Source of the DNA: QIJE01 sp048541835 | GTDB taxonomy: Bacteria > SZUA-79 > Acidulodesulfobacterales > Acidulodesulfobacteraceae | DNA: 64,000 nt | Direction of reading: 5' to 3' | Assembly (NCBI RefSeq): GCF_048541835.1 | Contig: NZ_JBLEOY010000002.1 | Coordinates: forward strand, 1 to 64,000 | Shown here: piece after piece, positions 27,688-36,326 of the stretch | Position numbering within the stretch: position 1 is the first letter of the stretch | How the letters are laid out: every line of letters begins with the position of its first letter | The notes under the pieces: model-generated | The model's input: only the letters and a program-made list of their open reading frames with translations | Told to the model about the DNA's origin: nothing | Database searches by the model: none | Program-made: the position numbers and the translations under genes

Positions 27688-28608
27688 ATGAAAGAAAAAG
27701 AAAAATCTATCAAGAAAAGAAGTGTGTTGGGAAGAGGGTTGGGCGCCCTTTTAACGGATGCTCTTAATCAGGATGCGGATAGGACGGCAGGCGAAGATAA
27801 TCAATTTTCGGTTTTTGAAATAGATGTAGATAGAATAAATACCGGCGTTTATCAGCCCAGGCGGTATTTTGACAAGGCTAAGCTTGCCGAACTGAAAAAA
27901 TCTATAGAAGAGAATGGTATCATTCAGCCATTGATAGTGGCTAAGTCTAAAAATGGAGATGTTTTTGATTTAATTGCGGGTGAAAGAAGATACAGAGCCG
28001 CAAGGGAATTGGATTTTAAAAAAGTTCCCGTAATAATTAAGGATATTTCCGGGGTTTTAGCGCTTGAGATTGCCCTGATAGAAAATATTCAGCGCCAGGA
28101 TTTGAATGTTATTGAAGAAGCGGGTTGTTATTTGAGGCTGATAGAGGAGTATAAAATAACACATGAGGAATTATCGGCTAAGGTCGGCAAAGACAGGGCA
28201 ACTATTACCAATATGATTAGGCTTCTTTCGTTGCCGGACGGAATTAAGACGGACCTCATATATGGAAAAATTACTCCATCCCATGCAAGAAATCTCATAG
28301 GTCTTTCGGATGATGAAGCGAGTGTTCTTTTGGATAAAATTTCTAGTGAAAAGCTGACCGTAAGAGAGACCGAGCGCGCCGTTAAGTCGATTAAGACAAA
28401 GAAACGGGGAGGTAAACGAAAACCGGAAAAAGATTTGGCGGTATCTTCTCAGATTAGAAGCTATGAAGATAAATTGCTTGAGGAACTTCAAACGCGAGTT
28501 ACAATAGATTACAAAGACAAAAACGGAGAATTGAAAGGTAAAATAGCGATAGAGTTTTATGCCGCCGAGGAATTGGAAAGAATAATGAAACTGATTACTC
28601 GAAATTAG
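27688..28608 (+). CDS. parB: ParB/Spo0J centromere-binding protein
   Basis: 306 residues from ATG 27688; an in-frame TTG at 27670 overlaps parA and is less likely. 'KKRSVLGRGLGALL' is the ParA-stimulating N-terminus; 'DLIAGERRYRAARE' (CTP-binding GERR) and 'ENIQRQDLNVIEEA' lead into the KorB-like helix-turn-helix 'TITNMIRLLSLPDGI'. A C-terminal dimer domain follows. It spreads from parS sites; two candidates are at 26375 and 20751. Its last 14 bases overlap a convergent gene. Confidence 0.97.
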   Translation: MKEKEKSIKKRSVLGRGLGALLTDALNQDADRTAGEDNQFSVFEIDVDRINTGVYQPRRYFDKAKLAELKKSIEENGIIQPLIVAKSKNGDVFDLIAGERRYRAARELDFKKVPVIIKDISGVLALEIALIENIQRQDLNVIEEAGCYLRLIEEYKITHEELSAKVGKDRATITNMIRLLSLPDGIKTDLIYGKITPSHARNLIGLSDDEASVLLDKISSEKLTVRETERAVKSIKTKKRGGKRKPEKDLAVSSQIRSYEDKLLEELQTRVTIDYKDKNGELKGKIAIEFYAAEELERIMKLITRN

Positions 28609-29320
28609 ACCGGATGTTTTTTCTTTCTATCCCAAGCATAAAATTTATCAATAGGTCTCTATCGTTATCAGATATTTTCGTAATAGAGCATCCGGTTTGA
28701 TATTTACCGCCCGCATAAGTTGAATGAATAACTCTTAAGTCCATCCTAATAGTTTTATCAACAAATTTTACCATAGCGTTTTTTAGCGGATAATAGGTTT
28801 CGATGGGTATTTCCGAAGCAAACGATATACTGTTCCACGATAAATCGCGTATTATGTAAAAAAGGTTGTTATTTTTATAAAAGATATAGACATAAGCCAT
28901 ATCCGAGTCATTCGTAGAGACCCTTAGAACGCTTCTTTTTTCGATCAGGACTATCTCTTCGGGTTTATAAATCAAGAAGTTATGTTCTTCACCCAAAACT
29001 ATCTCGTCTTTATATTTTGTTAAAAAATGTCTATCAATCTCGTGTTTGTTGGATTCGGCATTTATCTTTATATATTCTGTTTTTGGTAATATTTTATTTC
29101 CGTAAAACGGAATAAGGCTATCTATAACTAAGTATTTATGTTTTATTTCTATCAGATATGATTTAAAAAATTGGTCATAGGGAAATAATGTGACGCCGAG
29201 TTCCCTTTTTGACATAAGGATATTATCCATTATTTGTTCGATTATTTTGTTTTCTTTAATCAGGATAGTATTTACGGTAGAATTGCTTGTATTATCCGTT
29301 TTCTGTTTGTTTTCATTCAT
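28595..29320 (-). CDS. YcgR/PilZ-like protein (tentative)
   Basis: 241 residues from ATG 29320; an earlier in-frame start at 29362 gives a non-conserved leader. The layout (N-terminal beta domain with 'GVTLFPYDQFF.SYLIEIK..YLVIDSL', then 'EKRSVLRVSTND', 'IRDLSWNSISFASEI' and 'GCSITKISDNDRDLLINFMLGIERK') resembles flagellar-brake proteins of the YcgR type. The RxxxR and D/NxSxxG c-di-GMP motifs are only weakly kept, so nucleotide binding is doubtful. It overlaps the parB 3' end tail to tail. Confidence 0.55.
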   Translation of the reverse strand: MNENKQKTDNTSNSTVNTILIKENKIIEQIMDNILMSKRELGVTLFPYDQFFKSYLIEIKHKYLVIDSLIPFYGNKILPKTEYIKINAESNKHEIDRHFLTKYKDEIVLGEEHNFLIYKPEEIVLIEKRSVLRVSTNDSDMAYVYIFYKNNNLFYIIRDLSWNSISFASEIPIETYYPLKNAMVKFVDKTIRMDLRVIHSTYAGGKYQTGCSITKISDNDRDLLINFMLGIERKNIRSNFE

Positions 29321-29461
29321 AATAAAAATCTTAGTCAAATATTTATATTTAAATATTATCATAAAATATTCGTATAAAGTAAATTAAAATTGATATTTTT
29401 TGTGTTTTTGATATATAATTTAACTAAAGTCAAACTAAAATATGAAAATGCGATAAATGAC

Positions 29462-29887
29462 ATGAAAGAGCTGATCATAACATGGCAGGGACTCCTGTTT
29501 GAAGCCGTAACGTTTTTGATATTTACCTACTTTTTAAATCTGTTTTTATTTAAACCCGTAAGGGCTATCTTAAAAAAAAGGCGGGAAAATATAGATTCGC
29601 ACAATGAAAAACAAAAATATTTCGAAGAATCTGCGGCAAAATTGATTGAAGACGTTAGAAAAGAGAAATTAGACTTAAAAATAGAAATAAATAGGATAAA
29701 AAAAACCTATCGTAAAGAGGCTATGATTAAAACCGCAAAAATTATTTCATCCGCAAAAAAAGATGCTTCTTATAAATTCAGCCGTATAGTGGAAGATTTT
29801 GACAAAGAAAAAACTTCTATAATTAATCATTATAAATCTAAATCCGAAGAATTGGCAAATTTAATTTACAAAAAAATATTAGAGTAA
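29462..29887 (+). CDS. ATP synthase b'-type stator subunit
   Basis: 142 residues from ATG 29462; the in-frame TTG far upstream is unlikely. One membrane helix ('FEAVTFLIFTYFLNLFLF') is followed by 'KPVRAILKKRRENI', the standard b-subunit collar, and a long charged coiled coil. It pairs with the next gene in the peripheral stalk of the F1Fo ATP synthase. First gene of the cluster; subunits a and c are not here. Confidence 0.85.
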   Translation: MKELIITWQGLLFEAVTFLIFTYFLNLFLFKPVRAILKKRRENIDSHNEKQKYFEESAAKLIEDVRKEKLDLKIEINRIKKTYRKEAMIKTAKIISSAKKDASYKFSRIVEDFDKEKTSIINHYKSKSEELANLIYKKILE

Positions 29888-29898
29888 TTGGCTTATTT

Positions 29899-30387
29899 AT
29901 GGAAATCTTTTGGCGGATATTTGATACTCTCATATTAGCAGGTGGATTTGTTTATATATTTATTAGATACGGAATCCCTTTTTTCGATAATCGAAAAAAG
30001 GGCATAGAATTATCGTTAAAAAAGGCCGCCGAATATGAGAAAGAGGCGGAAAAGCTTTACGAACAAGCCATGGATGTACTCAAAGAGGTTAAGTCAGAGG
30101 TAGAGAATATTAAAAAAGAAGCATTAAAAGAGACGGAAACGGAAAGGAACAATATTATAAAAGATGCCGAAACGGCGGCGGAGAAAATTTCAGGGAATTA
30201 TATTAATCAGGCTAAATCCGAAATTGATAAACAAAAAAAACAGCTGTTTGATGAGGCTTTAAATATGTCTTTTAAATTCATGCAGGATATTATGCAAAGA
30301 GAAATGACTTCTGAGGTTTACGGCAAGATAAACGATAGTTTTCTTAAATTGCAGGAGGAAGCGTTTGATAGACGATCAAATAAGTAA
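29899..30387 (+). CDS. atpF: ATP synthase b subunit
   Basis: 162 residues: one N-terminal membrane helix ('IFDTLILAGGFVYIFIRYGIPFF') and a long Lys/Glu-rich helix to the end. The gene starts 11 bases after the b' subunit and its 3' end overlaps atpH by 23 bases. Stator element linking Fo to F1. Confidence 0.9.
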   Translation: MEIFWRIFDTLILAGGFVYIFIRYGIPFFDNRKKGIELSLKKAAEYEKEAEKLYEQAMDVLKEVKSEVENIKKEALKETETERNNIIKDAETAAEKISGNYINQAKSEIDKQKKQLFDEALNMSFKFMQDIMQREMTSEVYGKINDSFLKLQEEAFDRRSNK

Positions 30388-30925
30388 AAGATATGCCGGA
30401 GCACTCTTTGAATTTGCGCGGCATTCGGATAAAATAGAGGAGGTCTATAAAGATATTGATGGGTTTATTGATATCTGTTACGATAATTTATGCCTGAAAG
30501 AATTTTTGTCGCAAACTTATATAGATAAGAAGGAAAGATTTGAGATCGTGAATTTATTAGCTGCAGAATTGTCGTTAAGTGCCGAATTTATAAATTTTCT
30601 GCATCTCCTGATAGAAAACGAACGAATGGAATATTTGCCGAAAATTTTTATACGATTCTCCGATTTTAGGGATGATTTTATGAATATTTTAAGGGTAGAT
30701 GTCGTTTCCGCAAAAGAATTGGACGATAATGAGACCAATAAAATAAAGCGTATTATAGAAAAAGTGTCAGATAAAACGGTAGTTATAACAAATAGAGCCG
30801 ATAAATCGATAATAGCCGGCTATATTATAAATGTAGAAAATATATCGTACGACGGCAGTATAAAAGCTCAAATAAGCAGTTTTTATAATTACTTAAAACA
30901 AGGGGCATTTATTTATGGGAATTAA
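30365..30925 (+). CDS. atpH: ATP synthase delta subunit
   Basis: 186 residues. TTG start at 30365 supported by AGGAGG at 30353-30358 and by the conserved opening 'ISKRYAGALFEFA'. The C-terminal region 'VVITNRADKSIIAGYIINVEN.SYDGSIKAQI' matches the delta-subunit signature (IxGGxxVxxgdxxxDxSv-like). It overlaps both atpF and atpA, so translation is coupled. It caps F1 and holds the stator. Confidence 0.93.
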   Translation: MIDDQISKRYAGALFEFARHSDKIEEVYKDIDGFIDICYDNLCLKEFLSQTYIDKKERFEIVNLLAAELSLSAEFINFLHLLIENERMEYLPKIFIRFSDFRDDFMNILRVDVVSAKELDDNETNKIKRIIEKVSDKTVVITNRADKSIIAGYIINVENISYDGSIKAQISSFYNYLKQGAFIYGN

Positions 30926-32426
30926 GGCTTCTGAGATTACGGATATAATAAAAAGCAAGATAGAGTCTTATACTAAAAATATTGATATAAGCGAGAGAGG
31001 AGTAGTCCTATCCGTCGGGGATAGCGTTGCAAAAATATACGGGCTTAAAAATGCCATGATAGGTGAAATGCTGGAATTTTCTCCCGATGTTTACGGTTAC
31101 GTTTTGAATTTGGAAGAGGATAATGTAGGTGTTGCAATTTTAGGCGAAGAGTTTTTAGTTAAAGAAGGCGATACGGTAAAAAGGACCGGCAATATTGCCG
31201 AGGTTCCGATAGGTATGGGGGTTTTAGGCAGGGTTCTCGACGGACTTGGACGACCCATAGACGGCAAAAATCCTATCAAAGCGACTGAATATTCGGCAAT
31301 AGAGAAAAAAGCGGTAGGCATAGTGCAAAGAAAAAAGGTCAATGAACCGCTATATACCGGAATTAAGGTAATAGATGCTTTAATGCCGATAGGCAGGGGT
31401 CAAAGAGAGCTTATCATAGGCGACAGGCAGACCGGAAAGACGGCAATAGCCATAGATGCAATATTGAACCAAAAGAATTCTGATGTTTACTGTATTTATG
31501 TGGCGATAGGGCAAAAGCAATCAAGCGTCTCTTTTATTTATGACCGCCTGATGCAGGAAGGGGCGATGGAATATACCGCTATAATCGCCGCTAATGCGAG
31601 CGATCCCGCTACTCTTCAATATTTTGCACCTTATACGGGGGCTACTATCGGCGAATATTTTAGAGACAACGGCATGCACTGCCTTATCGTTTACGATGAT
31701 TTATCAAAGCATGCCGTAGCTTACAGGGAATTATCCCTGCTTCTCAGGAGACCGCCGGGTAGAGAGGCATATCCCGGAGACGTGTTTTATTTACACTCAA
31801 GGCTTTTAGAAAGGGCGGCAAAACTGAACGATGCACACGGCGGAGGGTCGCTCACGGCATTGCCCATAATTGAAACTCAGGCCGGAGACGTTTCGGCATA
31901 TATTCCTACGAACGTTATATCTATCACGGATGGACAAATATTCTTGGAGACGGACCTTTTTTATGCCGGCGTCAGGCCGGCGGTAAACGCGGGGCTTTCC
32001 GTATCAAGAGTGGGAGGGGATGCTCAGATTAAGGCAATGAAACAGGTTTCCGGCGGTTTGAGGCTTTCTTTGGCGCAATATAGAGAATTGGCGGCGTTTT
32101 CTCAGTTTGGGGCCGACCTCGATAAGATGACGCAGGAAATGCTTGCCAGAGGCAGAATGATGTCGGAACTCCTTAAGCAGGGTCAGTATAAGCCGATGCC
32201 GGTTGAAAAAGAAGTGGTGATGTTGTTTGCCGCCAACAGCGGTTATTTGCAGGATTATAAACTTTCCGCTATAAAAAAATACGAAAAAGAACTTTTATTA
32301 TACATAGAAAACAATAATCCCGGAATATATAAGGATATCAGAGAAAAAAAAATGATAGACGATATCGTCAAAACGAGCCTTATAGCCGTTTTGGATAAAT
32401 TTAAAAATATCTTCTTAGAAGATTGA
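30915..32426 (+). CDS. atpA: ATP synthase alpha subunit
   Basis: 503 residues, full length. 'IKASEITDIIKSKI' start, P-loop GDRQTGKT (~169-176), 'YDDLSKHAVAYRELSLLLRRPPGREAYPGDVFYLHSRLLERAAK', and 'VGGDAQIKAMK'. The catalytic arginine-finger region 'TNVISITDGQIFLETDLFYAGVRPAVNAGLSVSRVGG' is intact. Forms the non-catalytic sites of F1. Confidence 0.98.
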   Translation: MGIKASEITDIIKSKIESYTKNIDISERGVVLSVGDSVAKIYGLKNAMIGEMLEFSPDVYGYVLNLEEDNVGVAILGEEFLVKEGDTVKRTGNIAEVPIGMGVLGRVLDGLGRPIDGKNPIKATEYSAIEKKAVGIVQRKKVNEPLYTGIKVIDALMPIGRGQRELIIGDRQTGKTAIAIDAILNQKNSDVYCIYVAIGQKQSSVSFIYDRLMQEGAMEYTAIIAANASDPATLQYFAPYTGATIGEYFRDNGMHCLIVYDDLSKHAVAYRELSLLLRRPPGREAYPGDVFYLHSRLLERAAKLNDAHGGGSLTALPIIETQAGDVSAYIPTNVISITDGQIFLETDLFYAGVRPAVNAGLSVSRVGGDAQIKAMKQVSGGLRLSLAQYRELAAFSQFGADLDKMTQEMLARGRMMSELLKQGQYKPMPVEKEVVMLFAANSGYLQDYKLSAIKKYEKELLLYIENNNPGIYKDIREKKMIDDIVKTSLIAVLDKFKNIFLED

Positions 32427-32433
32427 TAATATC

Positions 32434-33327
32434 ATGCCTAACTTAAAATCGATAAAAAGAAAAATTTCGAGTGTTAAAAATACGAGACAAATAACCAAGG
32501 CTATGAAAATGGTTGCGGGAGCCAAGCTGAAAAGGAATCAGGCAGCCATGAACGAATTTAAGACTTATTCAAGCAGTTTTGACGGCATTATAAATAATAT
32601 TTCCAAAAATACGGTATTATATTCTCATCCGTTTTATAAGAAAAATTTACGTGATAACGATAATGACGGCGATAAAATCAGTAGGGGAATATTGATAATT
32701 TCGACGGATAGAGGGCTCTGCGGTTCTTTTAATATGAATTTGTTTAAGCTTTTTTTCGAAGAATTAGAAACGATGGTTCCGGATGCCGATCCGGCTAAGC
32801 TGTATATCCTCGGCAAAAAGGGTTTCGATTTTTTTAAAAGAAATGATTATGAGATTGCCTTCAAGGGATTTTATTCGGAAAGCGAATCTATATCTAATCT
32901 TTCCGTTCAATTATCTAATGTAATGTTAAATGATTTTACCGAGGGAAAAATAGGGGAGATTTACGTGATATCCAATAACTATATTTCCGCGCTGCACCAG
33001 ATGCCCATAGCGGAAAGGCTTTTACCGTTTGATTCTTACGATAGCGGCGAGAATAAAAACAGCGGCGGTTATTTAACGGAGCCCGTCAGTTACGAAGATG
33101 ATATAATCGATAAGATTTTCAAAGATTATATACGTACTAAGATTTATTTTAAAATTTTAGAATCTTTTGCCGGCGAACAGGCATCAAGAATGTATGCTAT
33201 GGATAACGCTACAAGGAATGCCGGAAAACTCATAAATAAGTTGACGATAATTTACAATAAAGCGAGACAGGCAGCCGTTACCCTTGAAATTCTCGACATT
33301 ATAAACGGCGTAAACGCCGTAAAATAA
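32434..33327 (+). CDS. atpG: ATP synthase gamma subunit
   Basis: 297 residues. 'MPNLKSIKRKISSVKNTRQITKAMKMVA' at the start and 'ASRMYAMDNATRNAGKLINKLTIIYNKARQA' at the end are the two long helices that form the rotor shaft. Starts 7 bases after atpA. Confidence 0.97.
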   Translation: MPNLKSIKRKISSVKNTRQITKAMKMVAGAKLKRNQAAMNEFKTYSSSFDGIINNISKNTVLYSHPFYKKNLRDNDNDGDKISRGILIISTDRGLCGSFNMNLFKLFFEELETMVPDADPAKLYILGKKGFDFFKRNDYEIAFKGFYSESESISNLSVQLSNVMLNDFTEGKIGEIYVISNNYISALHQMPIAERLLPFDSYDSGENKNSGGYLTEPVSYEDDIIDKIFKDYIRTKIYFKILESFAGEQASRMYAMDNATRNAGKLINKLTIIYNKARQAAVTLEILDIINGVNAVK

Positions 33328-33345
33328 AATTTTAGGAGGCTATCG

Positions 33346-34749
33346 ATGAATGAAGGTTTTGTTGCGCAGGTAATAGGTCCGGTGGTTGACGTTAAATTTG
33401 AAAACAAAAAACTTCCGTCTATTTTTAATGCATTGATGTTGACAAATCCGGCTATAAGCGATAAAAAAAATAATTTGGTGCTCGAGGTAATTCAGCATCT
33501 CGGTGAAAATGTCGTCAGGTGCATTTCTTTAGATTCTACCGACGGGTTATCAAGGGGAATAACGGTAATAGATACCGGCAACAAAATAACGGTTCCCGTG
33601 GGAAGAGACGTATTGGGAAGAATATTCAACGTTATAGGCGAACCGGTAGACGAGTTACCCCCCGTAGAATTTAAATTGAGGCTTCCTATCCATAGACCTG
33701 CCCCGGCATTTGAGGAGCAGTCTACGACCGTTGAGATATTAGAGACCGGTATTAAGGTTATAGATTTGTTGGAACCCTATTTAAAGGGTGGAAAAGCGGG
33801 GTTATTTGGGGGCGCAGGTGTAGGAAAAACAGTGTTGGTTATGGAACTTATTCATAATATAGCAATAGAGCATGGCGGATATTCCGTTTTTGCCGGCGTT
33901 GGCGAAAGAACAAGGGAAGGAACGGATCTATGGACGGAAATGAAGGAATCTAAAGTTTTAGATAAAACGGTTTTGGTTTACGGGCAGATGAATGAGCCTC
34001 CCGGAGCAAGAGCAAGGGTCGCCCTTTCCGCCCTTACTATGGCAGAGTATTTTAGGGACGAAGAAAGACAGGACGTATTGGTTTTCATAGATAATATTTT
34101 CAGGTTTGCGCAGGCAAATTCGGAGGTCAGTGCGCTTATGGGCAGAATACCGTCCGCCGTGGGCTATCAGCCGACCCTCGCGACCGATATGGGCGAGCTT
34201 CAAGAAAGAATTACCAGTACGAAGAAGGGTTCGATTACGTCCGTTCAAGCGGTCTATGTTCCGGCAGACGATTTGACCGACCCGGCCCCGGCAACCACGT
34301 TTTCTCATTTGGATGCCACGACGGTTCTTTCAAGACAGATTGTCGATCTTGGGATTTATCCGGCGGTCGATCCGCTTGATTCTACTTCGAGGGCGTTAGA
34401 CGTAAATATCATTGGGGACGAGCATTACGAAGTTGCAAGGAACGTTCAGGCGGTTCTTCAAAAATATAAGGAATTGCAGGATATAATTGCTATTTTGGGT
34501 ATGGACGAACTTTCGGAAGACGATAAGCTAACGGTAAATCGCGCAAGAAGGATACAAAGATTTTTATCTCAGCCTTTTTTTGTGGCGGAAGTGTTTACCG
34601 GTTTTCCCGGCAGATATGTTCCGTTAAAAGAGACCGTAAGGGGCTTTAAAGAAATATTGGAAGGCAGGCACGACAATTTACCGGAACAGGCTTTTTACAT
34701 GGTCGGAACGATAGAGGAAGCTGTCGAAAAGGCAAAAGGATTGAAATAA
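33346..34749 (+). CDS. atpD: ATP synthase beta subunit (catalytic)
   Basis: 467 residues. P-loop GGAGVGKT (~155-162), 'GVGERTREGTDLW' with the catalytic Glu, 'MNEPPGARARVALSALTMAEYFRDE' and 'VLVFIDNIFRFAQANSEVSALMGRIPSAVGYQPTL' are all present. 'TTKKGSITS'-type sequence here is 'STKKGSITSVQAVYVPADDLTDPAPATTF'. AGGAGG before the ATG. The atpC start codon follows the stop with no gap. Confidence 0.98.
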   Translation: MNEGFVAQVIGPVVDVKFENKKLPSIFNALMLTNPAISDKKNNLVLEVIQHLGENVVRCISLDSTDGLSRGITVIDTGNKITVPVGRDVLGRIFNVIGEPVDELPPVEFKLRLPIHRPAPAFEEQSTTVEILETGIKVIDLLEPYLKGGKAGLFGGAGVGKTVLVMELIHNIAIEHGGYSVFAGVGERTREGTDLWTEMKESKVLDKTVLVYGQMNEPPGARARVALSALTMAEYFRDEERQDVLVFIDNIFRFAQANSEVSALMGRIPSAVGYQPTLATDMGELQERITSTKKGSITSVQAVYVPADDLTDPAPATTFSHLDATTVLSRQIVDLGIYPAVDPLDSTSRALDVNIIGDEHYEVARNVQAVLQKYKELQDIIAILGMDELSEDDKLTVNRARRIQRFLSQPFFVAEVFTGFPGRYVPLKETVRGFKEILEGRHDNLPEQAFYMVGTIEEAVEKAKGLK

Positions 34750-35001
34750 ATGTCTCTTAATATTAGAATAAGGGTAGTCGATAAAAAAGGATCGGTCTTT
34801 GAAGGGTTTGCGGATTTTTGCGAAATTCCGACCGAAGCGGGCATAGAGGGCGTATTGCCGGGACATATAAATTTTATATCAAATTTGATAGAGGGTAAAA
34901 TAAAATATAAAACGGGTGAAACGGTAAATGAAATAAATATTGTCGGAGGGGGATTTGTGGAAATAAGCGGTGATTGCGTTAACGTCATGATAAATTTCTG
35001 A
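34750..35001 (+). CDS. atpC: ATP synthase epsilon subunit, short form without C-terminal helices
   Basis: 83 residues: only the N-terminal beta-sandwich ('IRIRVVDKKGSVFEGFADFCEIPTEAGIEGVLPGHINFI' and 'VGGGFVEISGDCVNVMINF'). Usual epsilon has ~130-140 residues with two C-terminal helices that can extend into F1 and block ATP hydrolysis. The 56 bases before serS hold no continuation in another frame, so the short form appears genuine. Short epsilon subunits are known in some bacteria, and loss of the helices implies a missing brake. Confidence 0.9.
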   Translation: MSLNIRIRVVDKKGSVFEGFADFCEIPTEAGIEGVLPGHINFISNLIEGKIKYKTGETVNEINIVGGGFVEISGDCVNVMINF

Positions 35002-35057
35002 AACGGAATAAAATATAAATTATATATTGAATATACAGGGTATAAAATAATTAAATT

Positions 35058-36323
35058 ATGATAGACATTAAACTTATCAGGGAACAGAGAGAGTACGTCA
35101 AAAAGGAGATGGAGAAGCTTTTTGTTTCGGTTCCCATTGATGAAATTTTTGAGCTTGACGAGTCTAAAAGAAGGCTCTTATACGACATTGAATGCCTTAG
35201 AAATGCGAGGAAGACGCTTTCTAAGGAAATAGCATCCGAAAAAGACGAAGAAACGATTTCAATGAAAAAGGCGAAGGTAAAAAGGATAAACGAATCGATT
35301 AAGTTTCAGGAAGATGAACTAAATATCGTAGGCGGAAGGTTTAATGCATTGATGTTGAGCGTTCCTAACCTGCCGGGACGCGATGTGCCGGTAGGTAAGA
35401 ACGAGACTGAAAATTCGGTGGTTTCGTATTTCAACGAAAAGAAAAAATTCGGTTTCACACCTGAAACTCATTATAAAATAGGGCAGAAAAGGGATTTAAT
35501 AGATTTCGAAAGGGGAGCCAAGATTTCCGGAACGCGTTTTTATATATTAAAAAAAGGGTTCGCCCGGCTTCAGAGGGCGCTTATTAATTTTATGTTAGAC
35601 GTGCACGTAACATACCACGATTACGAAGAGGTATATCCGCCTTATATGATTAATGAGGAATGCTTAATAGGAACAGGGCAGTTACCCAAATTTGCGGATA
35701 ATTTATATAAAGACGAAGATTCAGGGTTATGGTTCGTTCCGACGGCGGAGGTTCCGGTTACAAACATGTATAGAAGCGAAACGTTTAATGCCGAAGATCT
35801 TCCGATAAAGCATGTCGCCTATACTGCCTGTTTTAGAAAGGAAAAGATGTCTGCAGGTAAGGATACCAAGGGTATAAAAAGGGGTCATCAATTCGACAAG
35901 ATCGAGCTTGTAAAGATTACGACTCCGGAAGCCGCAAAAGAGGAGTTGTTGAGTCTTATTGCCGATGCGCAGGACATATTGAATAGGCTTGATATTCCGC
36001 ATAGGCTTATACGCATATGCACAGGAGATTTGAGCTTTACCGCCAGCGAAAAATTTGATATAGAGGTTTATGCCCCGGGTATAAACGAATGGCTTGAAGT
36101 AAGTTCGTGTTCCGATTTCGGTTCTTTTCAAGCAAGAAGGGCTAATATAAAATTTAAAAGGAATAAAAGCTCTAAAGCAGAATATGTGAATACGCTGAAT
36201 GGTTCCGGACTTGCACTTCCGAGGGTGATGATTGCTATAATCGAAAATTACCAGATGAAAGACGGTCGCATAAGGATTCCTAATGCTTTAAAATCATATT
36301 TTGGAACGGAAGAGTTTATTTAA
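35058..36323 (+). CDS. serS: Seryl-tRNA synthetase
   Basis: 421 residues. N-terminal tRNA-binding coiled coil (~30-110) and class II core: motif 2 'ACFRKEKMSAGKDTKGIKRGHQFDKIELVKI' and motif 3-like 'LNGSGLALPRVMIAIIENYQ', with 'EVSSCSDFGSFQARRANIKF' for serine and ATP binding. Motif 3 reads ALPR where AVGR is common. Charges tRNA-Ser. Confidence 0.97.
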   Translation: MIDIKLIREQREYVKKEMEKLFVSVPIDEIFELDESKRRLLYDIECLRNARKTLSKEIASEKDEETISMKKAKVKRINESIKFQEDELNIVGGRFNALMLSVPNLPGRDVPVGKNETENSVVSYFNEKKKFGFTPETHYKIGQKRDLIDFERGAKISGTRFYILKKGFARLQRALINFMLDVHVTYHDYEEVYPPYMINEECLIGTGQLPKFADNLYKDEDSGLWFVPTAEVPVTNMYRSETFNAEDLPIKHVAYTACFRKEKMSAGKDTKGIKRGHQFDKIELVKITTPEAAKEELLSLIADAQDILNRLDIPHRLIRICTGDLSFTASEKFDIEVYAPGINEWLEVSSCSDFGSFQARRANIKFKRNKSSKAEYVNTLNGSGLALPRVMIAIIENYQMKDGRIRIPNALKSYFGTEEFI

Positions 36324-36326
36324 ATT

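Noticed and set aside
34986..35057. Frameshifted C-terminus of atpC
   Set aside because: The gap is too short and holds no helical coding sequence in any frame, so the short form is accepted.
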